Below are positions 1 to 9,892 of a stretch of 64,000 nt of DNA, piece after piece. The stretch's first letter is position 1, and the number at the start of each line of letters is the position of its first letter. The stretch comes from Adiantum capillus-veneris (lineage: Eukaryota; Streptophyta; Polypodiopsida; Polypodiales; Pteridaceae): assembly GCA_014529385.2 (NCBI GenBank), contig CM043966.1, forward strand, positions 143,764,711-143,828,710, read 5' to 3'. The notes below the pieces were generated by a model, which saw only the letters and a program-made list of their open reading frames with translations, was not told the origin of the DNA and made no database searches. The translations under genes and the position numbers were made by a program.

Positions 1-1515
1 CCTTTGCTTTGAATTTTGTTGCATCCTTCTTCTTTTCTTTAGAGGATTCTTGCATAGGCACTTCGGGGACAGGCATCTGTTGCGGGGAAGGTGATCTAGG
101 AGGCACTGTGTCATTTCTACCTCCACTCCTCGTGGCCCGCTTTGAAGGCCCTTCATCCCCATTCTCGCGCCTACGTTTCTCTTCAACAATGGCATCATTT
201 GCTTGACATTTGGAAATGTATGCATGCATTGACAAAGAGTCCACAAGGTCATTCCAACTTGTTTCAAGCCCAATACAATCTCCATCTTCATATAAAACCT
301 CTGTAGTCATTTTACCCTTCATTGCAGACTCTATAGCACATGGCCCTAGCTCTCCAATACCATTAGACTCCTCTTCTCCAACTTTGACTAGTCCTTTTTT
401 CTTAATAGGATCCACCTTCAACCCATAGGCGGCTGCCTCAACCATTGAGATGGCATGGCTAGTAGCCATGTCCTCAACTAGCTTCTTCATCCCGCCTTTG
501 CCAAAGTTTGTTCCCAAGAGCTTACCTATTTCACTTAAGTGAATTTTTCCATCTTTAAAGAAAACGAGCTCCTTTGTCAAAGCATCTTTAAAACTTTCAC
601 AATCCCTCCTTCCATGGTCAGTACTATCACACCATATGCATCTATTGACAAAGCCTTCCCTGGTTTGCGGTCGTTTCCCTGTAGATTGACCTGATGGTTG
701 CCCCTTTTCTTGTAGTCTTATAAGCTTTAACTTGAGCTCTTGCATTCCTTTGACAATATCATCTAGGAGGGATTTGTCACTCTTTGGAACCACAATCACA
801 GGCTTTATAGGACTCTCGAAAACACTTGGGGATTGAATAGGGTTGACTATCATCTTGTCTCTTCGTCGTTGTCGCTTAGCTAGCAGTGAAATGGCATCTT
901 TGACCTCATTCCAATTGGTCTTCAAGCCCTGTTATGGATCCTTATCCTCAAGTAATATCTCTAACTTCTCTTGAATCTCTTTACCTACAGCTTGCAAAAA
1001 GAGCTTTGTTTTCTCCGACTTTAGTGTAGCCTTTTCAGTTCTTGAAATTTGATCATAACAGCGTTTGAATTCCCTTAGCAGTTTGGTAGGCGAGAGCCCC
1101 TCTTTTGGCCGAACTACCCACTCTAAGAAAGTCCTCTCTGTTACACTTTCGGAGTCCTCCATGAAATACTCTTACTTCAAGGATAATTTGAATGCTTCCC
1201 AAGTTGCCCCATGCTCATTTCTAATTCCCCTTACATGCTCTCTGATCTTGGGAACCATAGCTAGTTCAAAACTTTGCACCATCTCTGCTTCGGGCTCTCG
1301 ATGAAGCTCCATCTCCTTTACATATCCACAAAGATACTTTGTTACATCTTTACCTTTGAATTGGTTCATTTTCTTTACCACATATTGAAGAGATTTGGTT
1401 GAGGAAAGCTCCCTCCTTTCTGCAGCTTGTTCTGCTGCATAAACACTGCAAAAGCTTGAAACATTTGCATTGGGACTGGATCAAACCGAACCCCCTGTTT
1501 CTCTTGTTGCTCCAT
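1..1515 (-). pseudogene. Gag remnant of a Ty3-type LTR retrotransposon, runs off the left edge
   Basis: Retrotransposon Gag would form the nucleocapsid particle. Reading the minus strand, a start at 1515 (MEQQEKQG) opens a frame that shifts near 1410. The next frame carries a Gag-like helical domain (residues such as GKDVTKYLCGYVKEMEL and VTERTFLEWV) but is cut by TAA at 1172-1174 and TAA at 932-934. From 931 to base 1 the same frame stays open for about 310 codons and contains a CCHC zinc knuckle, CIWCDSTDHGRRDC, at 599-640. A basic, proline-rich tail continues past the window. The stops and the frameshift make this copy defective. No protease or RT is visible; they would lie to the left. 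The family is recognised by domain pattern only, and the lineage within Ty3 is not certain. Confidence 0.7.
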
Positions 1516-1575
1516 AGCTTTAAATATTTGATTTGAGACCTTCAATGAAGATTTTGAACCCTCACCCTATCCTAC

Positions 1576-1593
1576 TTCGCGCCGGGTTCACCA
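1576..1593 (-). other. Candidate primer-binding site of the left-edge retroelement
   Basis: Just upstream of the gag remnant the minus strand reads TGGTGAACCCGGCGCGAA, which starts with the TGG expected opposite a tRNA CCA end. A possible LTR end in TTGACA sits six bases before it (plus-strand TGTCAA at 1600). No second LTR copy lies in the window, so the LTR cannot be verified. Confidence 0.35.
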
Positions 1594-1599
1594 AAAACA

Positions 1600-4500
1600 T
1601 GTCAAGAAGTGCGCAGTGCGACTAGGAAAGCGTCGGGCCTCTGAGTGTGAGGATCCGTAGCAAAATCAAGCAAGGCGTAGATGATTTGAAGCCAAAAACA
1701 CACTAAAAAAGAACAAAACTCCAGCCATGAAAGCTCCACTTTGAAAAAGAATCAATACTAACTCAAAACTCTTGTGTGTGTGAAGATTAGGTGTAGCCTC
1801 GCTCCTAATCGCACAGATGCAGTGCTCATTCGACCTGTTAAAAACCCTAAATTTACGCTTCGATTCTTCGTCGTCACCATTTCATGGAAGCTTAAGTACT
1901 TCATTGGAGAAGACCAAGTAGTTATTTGAGGAGGGGAAACCCTAATTGGAGGCCTCACAGCCTCAACCATGTAGTGGAAGCAGTACGGGACTGCACTAGC
2001 ACCCTGTAAAGGAATGGCTGGATCTCCTTGCTCATGTGCCTAAATGAGCTCATTCTTGGCTCTAAAAATTCCCACACACTTTGAGCAACAACGCTAGAGT
2101 TGTTGATGTGGAATTTTGAGCTATTTGAGCATTTTTAGGCTATTTTTGACATTTTTAGGCCATTTTTAGCCATTTTTAGCCCAAAAATGTCACTTTTTGT
2201 CCGTAAAAAGCCCAAACGAGCTGGGAAAAATCCCTAAAATTGTGGAAAAATCCCATTGGACTCAAATTTAATCTTGAAACTCATTTTTATACTTGGTAAG
2301 CACTTTGGACACGTCTTTTACGCCAGCGCACGAAACCTGCTAATTTTTTGCCGAGATTGCCCGCATTGAACTTTCTAGGAAAAACGAGCGTGCCACTTCA
2401 TAACACTTGACATTTGTACATTCCCAAAGAAAATTAATCATATATTTATGTGAAAAAAAATTCCATGGTGCCACGTGTAGGGCCTCGCCCGTCCGGCAAG
2501 GTATGTACACGACTGCAACCGTGGCATTCATTTGCGCATATATCAGACTATGTACATTATAGCATTTGGTCCCACACATCATAAACATTAAGAGTGAGGT
2601 AGATACTTTAATTTCACATTATGAACATGCCATGACACGACAGCGCGGACAGAACTTGGGCATCCAAGGCATAGAATAAGCGAAGTGGGAAGCCCCCCAT
2701 ACACCTCCCCTCATAACCAGGTTTTGAACTCTTTGAATGGATACACACTCTACCACATAAAGGACTTAGTCCACCGATGTGAACTGGTAGATCGTGTTTC
2801 TGTGGTTTGTCGTTGCAGTCGCACACTCCAATAAGCCTTGGGATGACACACGATGGCCCATAAAATATAATACCACCAAGTGGGCACACCAGGTCTCCAA
2901 GATCTTAATTGTTTCTTCTAGGTTGAGATTCCTCTACCTCATGTATCCATCTTCATCCTTATTCTAAATAAGTCTAACCGTCTCGTGCAAAATCTAAGTG
3001 TTCGAGTGCCAAGAGAGGACCTCAATAGCTTTTCGAGACTAGAGTTGGAAGCATTGGAGTCATTCCCTCTCTTCTTCCTCTCTCCTGTAAAGACAACATG
3101 ATGACCCTCTCCTCCACCTCCGTCGTGTACATCGGACATCACCCCTCGAGGTTCATGTGAGTGGGACCGCTCCCATACAATAGCATAGGCAATAAAAAAC
3201 GCTTATAAACCCCATTGAAATCACTAGTATAGTAGAAGATATGTAAGATTATTATGCACACAAAATGAGCGTGATGAGAATCCTCACAAAATGAGCATCA
3301 TGCTAAGCTTTTATACTGAGCGCTAAATTGAAAGCAAACCTAAGCACGCTTAAGTCTTCATAGATCGACTTTTCTTTACAGTTCACTCGCCCAACATGAT
3401 CTGATTAAACTCCATCCAACTCTGTATCCAAGCCTAGTTTATATAGCCAATCCGCCCCTCTTAACCGACAGCCCGAGGTCCACACACTATCACAGACACG
3501 TTGGCCCAGTACCCTAGTGAACAATAACTCCGCAACTCAAAAACATCTTCCTCAGTGTGACGCAACACAGGAGAACGAAATAAATTGATAAATAAGGAAA
3601 ATACAGAATACGCATAATAGACAAATGAAATAAAGAGTCTCTATGGATATATATTATAGGAAGAGCATAGCTCGTTTCATAACCTCCTGACCCCCGAGCT
3701 ATCTCAATCTCAATCTTGTGCACAATCTCAATCTCAATCACACTCTCACTCACAATCACAATCTCAATCTTTGGATGGCAAACGACGATCATAATCTGGG
3801 TTGCAATACAATCACAATCTCAATCTAATGTCACCTTGCAAAGATCTCGTTTCACTTGCTTAGTGGATATCACATTGGTTTCATCAATATATGTCTACAA
3901 AATAGCCAAAACAACATACTCGTGCAGCAAATTCAACATGGTAATGAAATAAGAAAATATAATTTTGTACCATCATAAAAGAGTATAATCACTTCTTGGT
4001 TGGATCAAACAAAATAGATATTACTTGTGTATATTTGTTTGTAAGATCCGTTGCTGCTTGTAGGCTACCGTGTTGCTGCTGATAATTTGTTTGTGTTATA
4101 ACTTTATCAAATGAACTGAGAATATAGATTTTTAGGTACTCAAAACGACAAGAACAAGTCTACTAGTCTACAAGGCAACACGTATAAAATTACGAAAATC
4201 TACTTCTTTGGGTTAAAAACGCAACTTATATATAGATCGCAATTCATAAAAGCCTATTTTTAGGTCTCCACAACATTTTTTACTTATTTTAGGTTTGCTC
4301 ATGTATTTTAAGCTAAAACACATAAAAATAAAACATTGATATTGATTAAAAAAATCAATTTTTACTTAGTATTTACTTTACCGTTTATAGTGAAACTATC
4401 CTTTATTCACTAATCTTTATTAAACATGACTTTAATATATTATTTAAAAAGAAGAGATCGAAATATTTTTTTTCTTTCAACATCTTCAACTTATTTGCAT

Positions 4501-4730
4501 AAGAATAATACTCTCAACTTAATGAACTATTCAATAATCTTTTAAACCGTGTTCAATGAAAGATATGGCCTATTACGTTCTTTTCGACTTTAAGAATCTT
4601 TTTAAATCGTATTACACTTAGCTAGGCTCCTTGTGTCCTGTCCTCAAACTCCCGTCATCATTGCTCTCCTCATTGTCGCTGAGACCTCCCTTGTCCCAGC
4701 CTTTGGCTGTTCTCCTAGCTAAAATATATA
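1600..4730. other. Gene-free stretch, possible LTR plus low-complexity DNA
   Basis: No convincing gene on either strand; the open frames are short and show no motifs. The first 700 bases or so could be the LTR of the element on the left, because they follow its candidate PBS, but no far border is visible. There is a degenerate short tandem repeat of ATTTTTAGGC-like units at about 2105-2185 and CAATCT-rich simple sequence at about 3699-3766. Confidence 0.5.
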
Positions 4731-4734
4731 AAGC

Positions 4735-4847
4735 ATAACACGTGCGTTCAATAAAAAAGATTTTCATTTTTTGTAAATTTACAGATTCATGTGTACAAGA
4801 GAGGTATAAAAGATAATTAAAATCCATTTTGATAACGCACGTGTTAT
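4735..4847. promoter_or_regulatory. 14-bp perfect inverted repeat with two G-boxes
   Basis: ATAACACGTGCGTT at 4735-4748 is repeated as its exact reverse complement, AACGCACGTGTTAT, at 4834-4847, with about 85 bases between. Each arm contains CACGTG, the core of the plant G-box bound by bZIP and bHLH factors. The pair lies about 370-490 bases upstream of the protease-like gene. It could be a promoter element of that gene or the ends of a very short inverted-repeat element. Regulation is an inference. Confidence 0.35.
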
Positions 4848-5158
4848 AAAAAAATTTTGCTTAGTGAACGCTTCGAGACTTTTTTAAAACTCTTTTCAAA
4901 ATAATTTTATTGTCTTAAAAGTTTACCCCATCCCATTAAAATCAACCCCTTAACCCTAGTTTGCTGCACAATTTACACCTTGTTGACATGCGCTTAGCCT
5001 TGCTAACCTTGACACCACTTTACCAAAGAGTAGTTTCGCACTCCACAACTAACAAACTAGTGCTGTCGTCGTGTTATTGCTTGCTATGTTTGCGTGGGTT
5101 GACTGACGGGGATATACAAATTGATTTCACGCGAACTGCCTCTGAGCATTTGGTATTT

Positions 5159-5168
5159 TTAATATAAT
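5159..5168 (+). promoter_or_regulatory. TATA-like sequence before the protease-like gene
   Basis: TTAATATAAT lies about 55 bases upstream of the ATG at 5221. It is the closest TATA-like run; the region is AT-rich, so this is weak. Confidence 0.25.
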
Positions 5169-5220
5169 GCTTCTGCAGTCCAGACTTTGTTGCATGCAAA
5201 AGAGATTTGTGTTTCAATAA

Positions 5221-6720
5221 ATGGCTGCGTTTACTAATATTGCAGTTTTGGCTGTTCTGACCGGACTCCTGGCGGTCTCAGCGGCCGACAGGCTAGCGCC
5301 GAGCAGAACGCCGGCCCAGTACAACGTCAGCGCCACCGTCGAAGGATTCTCCTTTCCTATTGTCCACGCCAACGCTTTATTCGGAAACGCGACTCAATAT
5401 ACGTCAGGTGCAATTGCAGGAGGATCATCAGACAAACAGAAGCATCAACGGGCCCTTCAAGAGGTGCAAATCGTTAACGCCGCTTATTACACAGAACAAT
5501 ATTTCTTGTTCTTCGTACAAGTTGGGGTCGGCACAACACCAAACCACTTGCATCACCTGATTCTCAACATTGCTCATGACCTGACGTGGATGCAGTGCGA
5601 GCCCTGCAACCAGTGCTACCCTCAGCTCGATCCAATCTTCAATCCCACCCAGGATTCCCAGACTCTGCAGACAGTGCCTGCATCGTCTCCGCTTTGCACC
5701 GACGTCCCCGGCGGATGGCCGGCCGAAACAGAAGAAGGTACAGACTGCGTTTACTATCAGTCTTTGGCGCAAACCTCCTACAGCACAGGCACCCTTGTGG
5801 CCGATACTTTCTGGCTGGGGAGCGTCAGGCCTAACGTGCCGGTGGCACATGTTGCTAGTCTCTTGTTCGGTTGCGGCACAACTAACGTGGTGAAATTTAA
5901 GGGACCGGCCGGGATCCTAGCCTTGGCCCCCAGCTCCGTCTACTCTCTCCAGAATCAGATTCAACAAAGGCTAAATCTTCCGGACAATACATTCTCCTAC
6001 TGCTTGCCCTATGGTGGAGAAAAGGATCCTCTCGGGGTTCTGACGTTCGGCGGCCCCATACCCCTACGCACCACATTTACTCCGCTCGTCACTAACCCTA
6101 ACGAGAATCTGCGGAAGCTCTATTATGTGGCACTCACGGGCATCAGCGTGGGCAGCGATCTGCTGGATATTCCGTCATTCGCCTTCGACATGAACCCCGT
6201 AGATGGCAGCGGTGGCGTCATGCTAGTCACGGCCATTGGCTATAGTAGCATGCCTGGAGTTGCCTACGACGCTTTGCGGCGAGCTCTCAACGACGCGATC
6301 ATGTATCGTTATGGGCGACCCAAACCCAGACTAGAACCTGCAGCCGCCACTCCAGATCCACGGTTCGACCTCTGCTTCAAGGCGAGAACAACGCATCCAT
6401 TTTCTCAACCGCTTCACCTTACGAGGCTTTTCGCGGATCTTCCTCCTATAATTTTTCATTTCGCAGGAGGCGTAAACCTTCCGATACCATGGAGAAATCT
6501 TTTCGTTCCGCTCAAACGGGATCTGCAATTGAAGGTGCCAAAAAATCACAAGCGGCAAGAGAGGCGGGTGTGCCTGTTTCGTACGCGCTCCGAGGCGCCC
6601 CATATGCTTACCACTATCCTCGGCAACCATCTACAGCTGGGAACTGGAATCACCATCGACACACGGAATCGACGAGTTGGTTTCACGCCGGGTCTCTGTG
6701 ATGAACCTTCCACAGTTTGA
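5221..6720 (+). CDS. Nepenthesin-like A1 aspartic protease homologue, catalytically inactive
   Basis: Secreted protein of the plant atypical (nepenthesin/TAXi) pepsin family; 499 aa with no intron, which is a normal length. Residues 1-22 form a signal peptide with a hydrophobic core. The N-lobe (about 85-280) keeps family hallmarks: DLTWMQCEPC at 120-129, the Cys-rich insert after it, FGCG near 216-219 and FSYCLPY at 258-264. The C-lobe ends with ILGN and a C-terminal Cys. Both active sites are lost. The first DTG(S) is replaced by N116-I-A-H, and the second D(S/T)G after GGVML is replaced by V336-T-A. The flap-side GLGR-type motif is also changed (ALAPSS). The frame is otherwise intact, so this is a pseudoenzyme or a very recently silenced gene, perhaps a protein-binding or inhibitor-like role as in TAXI/EDGP-type relatives (inference). 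A MITE begins 14 bases after the stop. The start has good coding context and the signal peptide supports it. Confidence 0.85.
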   Translation: MAAFTNIAVLAVLTGLLAVSAADRLAPSRTPAQYNVSATVEGFSFPIVHANALFGNATQYTSGAIAGGSSDKQKHQRALQEVQIVNAAYYTEQYFLFFVQVGVGTTPNHLHHLILNIAHDLTWMQCEPCNQCYPQLDPIFNPTQDSQTLQTVPASSPLCTDVPGGWPAETEEGTDCVYYQSLAQTSYSTGTLVADTFWLGSVRPNVPVAHVASLLFGCGTTNVVKFKGPAGILALAPSSVYSLQNQIQQRLNLPDNTFSYCLPYGGEKDPLGVLTFGGPIPLRTTFTPLVTNPNENLRKLYYVALTGISVGSDLLDIPSFAFDMNPVDGSGGVMLVTAIGYSSMPGVAYDALRRALNDAIMYRYGRPKPRLEPAAATPDPRFDLCFKARTTHPFSQPLHLTRLFADLPPIIFHFAGGVNLPIPWRNLFVPLKRDLQLKVPKNHKRQERRVCLFRTRSEAPHMLTTILGNHLQLGTGITIDTRNRRVGFTPGLCDEPSTV

Positions 6721-6724
6721 CTAA

Positions 6725-7215
6725 TTTGTAATAGGGAAAATAGCCCCTCTAATTCGAGGAAATTCCCAAAATACCCCTCAATTTCAAATATCCTTGTATC
6801 TATTTTGGTTGGATTGTTCAAGATTTTCTAATCTTCATTCGTTTTTGACAATTGAGATCCGTTTTTGAGTGCTCAGCATGTAATTTGTCACCAGTTACCA
6901 TCGCAAAAAGGCAATTATGTCTAAAAATAATGAAGCAATTCATCTCCAAAGCCTACCTAACCAACTCAAACTGTAGTTTTAGCATCTTGTACGATAGACA
7001 ATCACTCTTCCTGTGAAGACTTACAAAAAAAATTATTTTTCGAGAAATTTACTCTCACAACGAGGGGTATTGTGGGAATATTGGTGAATTTGAAAAGCAT
7101 TTTGGGAATTTATGACAAAATATCGGGGGTATTTTGGAAATTTTCAAAATTTGAGGGGTATTTTGGGAATTTCCACAAATTAGAGGGGTATTTTGGTAAT
7201 TTTCCCTTTGTAATA
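6725..7215. mobile_element. MULE-type MITE copy A with 9-bp target duplication
   Basis: Element 6734-7206 begins GGGAAAATA and ends ATTTTCCC. Its two arms are long, imperfect inverted repeats of the type ACCAAAATACCCCTCTAATT. It is flanked by a perfect 9-bp direct repeat TTTGTAATA at 6725-6733 and 7207-7215. A 9-bp duplication plus long TIRs is typical of Mutator-like elements. No coding capacity. It lies just behind the stop codon of the protease-like gene and probably supplies its 3-prime UTR or terminator region. Confidence 0.8.
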
Positions 7216-7234
7216 AGAAAAATTACCAAAATAT
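7216..7234. repeat. Left stub of MULE-type MITE copy D
   Basis: AGAAAAATTACCAAAATAT matches the left terminal inverted repeat of the family. The rest of this copy resumes at 9366 after an insertion. It abuts the right target duplication of copy A. Confidence 0.55.
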
Positions 7235-7378
7235 TGTGACGTACCCGTCACGAGGAGTAGAGACTACACCAAACTGAGCGTGCCTTCCTCCAGTGAGGCA
7301 ACTCCGTATATTAGGTACTAGAAAGGTTACATGCCAAGAACACCAGAAGTGGTCGGACTTCGGCTACATGACCACACA
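7235..7378. repeat. Left direct repeat of the TRIM-like element
   Basis: Shares the run from TGTGACGTACCC through CACCAGAAGTG with 8761-8831 plus 9281-9330, with few substitutions. The last part (GTCGGACT, CCACACAC) is similar but contains small indels. Confidence 0.65.
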
Positions 7379-7849
7379 CCACACCTCCTCCCTTAGGGAG
7401 AAAAAAGATGGACATCTTTTTTGCAAATTTGGACTGAGAAGGGATTGGACACGACTGAAGGGACTGTATTAACTCCAATGCCTCATATAGGGGGAGTGAT
7501 CTTACGAGAGCTTAGGAACTAGGGGATTGAACTCGGAAGCTAGACTCGTCATCATGCCGAACATCATCAAGGCATGGAACTCATACATCTCGCTTATGCA
7601 AACATTAGGTCGCTATCCCAATGTAATGGACAAGACAAGGAATGACTAATTGTGGGTTGCGTGCAATATTTTTGCGACATACATCTATCTCCATAGGTGC
7701 TCGGGCTCGGTGAGCTTGGCTTGATGCTTTATTGAACACAAACTACTTCTAAATTGAACAATTGTTTTGAAAGAAACTACTATGGAGTTAACGTAGAGAA
7801 TTGAACATAATGAAAAATGAGAAAAACTGAGAAGAAGTTAATGAGCTTG

Positions 7850-8293
7850 GTCTGCTTCCAAGGTAGCATTTTGCAATTTCTTCATTTTAGTCAGTAGTGT
7901 CAGCACCATTGAAAACGTTTCCTCGATGGCAGACGGAAAACTCTTTTGTCTCATCCTTGTACTAGACAGAAATCATCGTCTTATCACCAGGATCAATGAA
8001 CACCTTGAATGGCCACAAGTTGATGTCACTTTGGATTGAAGCATCAGTGAACCTTCGATCAATGAGAGCTTAGCATCAAAGACAATGTTGATGGGGCTCA
8101 TGGAAACTTGATATTTGGCTACATCACCGATTAGGCACTCTATGTCAGTGGAGGCAAGGTCGGAGGGGGTGGTTCGGTTACCCTGATTGTTGGCAATGAT
8201 CTCCAATGTTCTTTCATACTGCCAGATTCTAATGCAGGAGTACGTAACGTTGAGGTCAATGCCAATAGCGAGGCCTTCTCCAGCCACATCAGC
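7850..8293 (-). pseudogene. HSP70 (BiP/Hsc70-type) N-terminal fragment, decayed
   Basis: HSP70 is an ATP-dependent chaperone. The minus strand here encodes about the first 145 codons of its nucleotide-binding domain: AIGIDL at the start, then [21 protein letters not shown] and INIVFDAK. The strongly conserved phosphate-binding GTT after AIGIDL is changed to NVT. A frameshift after FDAK (about 8065) moves the match ([19 protein letters not shown]) to another frame. A TAG at 7962-7964 follows, then a second shift near 7930 before SMVL and KMK. Without the rest of the gene this is a dead fragment. It lies inside the TRIM-like element, so it may be a captured host sequence. Confidence 0.8.
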
Positions 8294-8831
8294 AAGATCT
8301 TTGAGGCAACAAAAGGCCCTAGGTAGGATTGCACCATGTATTGAGAGAAGTAAGAGGAGCGAGAGGTGCAGAAGCAGAGGGAGTTGCGGGCATGGCAGGT
8401 AAGGGCTTTGAGCATGAAGAACCAAAGGGCCCTAAGGTGGGATCTGCCTATGTGTGAGGCCATCAAAGGGGAGAATAGGGGCTGGCCCTGTACACAATAG
8501 GGTCGAGGGTCCAACAAGCGCGGCAAGCAGTCCGTAGGCGGTTGAAAACAGACAGGCAAAAGCCCTGGGAGAAGGGCCCGCGTGGGGTGAAGATACCATC
8601 AGCCTGTGTGGCGAAGGCTTGTGCGCTCGAAGGCTCAGTGCGATCTACAGTAAATAGGAAAATCACTACCCTGCATCCCACAAGAAAGCCATCGCTAATT
8701 TCGGAGAGAAATCAAGAAAAGGCTTCTAACTACCTAAGCTCTGCCCGTCATCTCCACCAATGTGACGTACCCGTCATGAGGAGTAGAGACTACACCAAAC
8801 TGAGCGTGCCTTCCTCCAGTGAGGCAACTCC

Positions 8832-8966
8832 TTAGGCTGGGTTCAGAATGAACCGGCAGACGAAACAAGGTTTCCTAAATGTGCCGCCGCCTGGTGTGAA
8901 CAGTGTGGAGGAGGAAAAGTGAAAAAGTGAAGGGGGCTGAGAGAGGCCATCAACTCTTCCGAAGGG

Positions 8967-9007
<41 letters not shown>

Positions 9008-9283
9008 CAGAAGAAATATGGAGCTCGGGGGGTGCAGTATGTAATCATGTTAATGTATAATGTGAGTTCGAAAGGAGGAGTTTTTAAATGCAAAAATTTT
9101 ACGCAATTTAACAGAGATACATTAAGATAAGGGGTTTTTGTATTCAATTTTGGCAAAAATTCCAACCCGAGATATGGAGGGCCCGGTGGAAGAGTGCCTC
9201 AACTCCAGCCAATTAAATTTTGCCATGGAGGAAGAATGCCCCTTTGCTTTTTTCTTCCGCCGCCTAGTCTGAACCCACCCTTA
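8832..9283. mobile_element. PIF/Harbinger-type MITE with TTA duplication
   Basis: Element 8835-9280 (446 bp) has inverted ends: GGCTGGGTTCAGA on the left and, read inward from the right, GGGTGGGTTCAGA. It is flanked by TTA at 8832-8834 and 9281-9283. The uninterrupted copy of the host repeat at 7235-7378 shows that the site was continuous before. A 3-bp TTA duplication with short GG-starting TIRs fits PIF/Harbinger (Tourist-like) MITEs. It carries an uninterrupted run of 36 G at 8970-9005 and has no transposase. Confidence 0.75.
8970..9005 (+). repeat. Poly-G run of 36 bases
   Basis: Uninterrupted G run inside the Harbinger-type MITE. Its true length may be uncertain because such runs are hard to sequence. 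Confidence 0.9.
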
Positions 9284-9365
9284 TATTGAGTACTAGAAAG
9301 GCTACATGCCAAGAACACCAGAAGTGTCCTCCCACACTAGGTAGTCGGACTCGACCACACACAAT

Positions 9366-9485
9366 AATATCCCTCTAATTTGTGAAAATTTTCAAAATAC
9401 CCTTCGACTTTCATAAATCCTTAAAATACAATTGCATCTATTTTGATTGGACTGTTCAAGATTTTTTAAATCTTTATTATTATTA
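9366..9485. repeat. Right part of MULE-type MITE copy D, truncated
   Basis: CCCTCTAATTTG and the following CATCTATTTTGATTGGACTG match copies A and B. Similarity stops near 9480, so the right TIR is missing. Confidence 0.6.
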
Positions 9486-9794
9486 CTTGGTAAGCCGAAG
9501 GCTCTTTGTTCTCTATTTAAACCCACAAGCCACCACGTGGCGCTGACACAACACCTTCAGAAAAAAACGACGCCGCCATGAAAAGCTTCATAAAATCTAT
9601 TTAAAAATTAAAGCATCATGCGTTGCTACATAAAAAAATTTCTCTGCACTATGCACAATCGGAAGCAAGAGCCAAAAGCAGTTTGAAATTCAATGTGTGC
9701 AATTGGAAGCCCGGGGCAGAAATAGTTCACTGTGCATTGTCGGAAGCCAGAGGCAGAAAAAGTTCAAAATTCTCCCGATTGATATGGCTACTGT

Positions 9795-9803
9795 TTGTGT
9801 ATG

Positions 9804-9884
<81 letters not shown>
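9795..9884 (+). repeat. Compound (GT)n(GA)n microsatellite
   Basis: GT repeat at about 9795-9844 followed directly by GA repeat to 9884. Just before it, 9640-9780 holds three loosely similar copies of a CGGAAGC...GGCAGAAA unit. Confidence 0.9.
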
Positions 9885-9888
<4 letters not shown>

Positions 9889-9892
9889 TAGA

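Larger units (their letters stand above)
7235..9365. mobile_element. Direct-repeat-flanked element (TRIM-like) carrying an HSP70 fragment
   Basis: A direct repeat of roughly 145-155 bases starts TGTGACGTACCCGTCA at 7235 and again at 8761. The right copy is interrupted by a MITE (8835-9280) and resumes TTATATTGAGTACTAG at 9281. The whole unit sits inside a MULE MITE; comparing with intact copies gives a 5-bp duplication AATAT at 7230-7234 and 9366-9370. This fits a short LTR-like (TRIM-like) element about 1.68 kb long before the later MITE insertion. Against it, the right end is CAAT rather than CA and no clear tRNA primer site follows the left repeat. Apart from the HSP70 fragment I see no coding sequence. 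Confidence 0.5.
8761..9365. repeat. Right direct repeat of the TRIM-like element, split by a MITE
   Basis: 8761-8831 and 9281-9365 together match 7235-7378. The break coincides with the TTA target duplication of the MITE at 8835-9280. Confidence 0.65.

Noticed and set aside
5428-5850. 140-codon minus-strand ORF
   Set aside because: Shadow of the protease-like gene on the opposite strand.
8140-8681. Overlapping ORFs of 72-139 codons around the HSP70 fragment
   Set aside because: Other frames of the HSP70 remnant and its flank; no similarity of their own.
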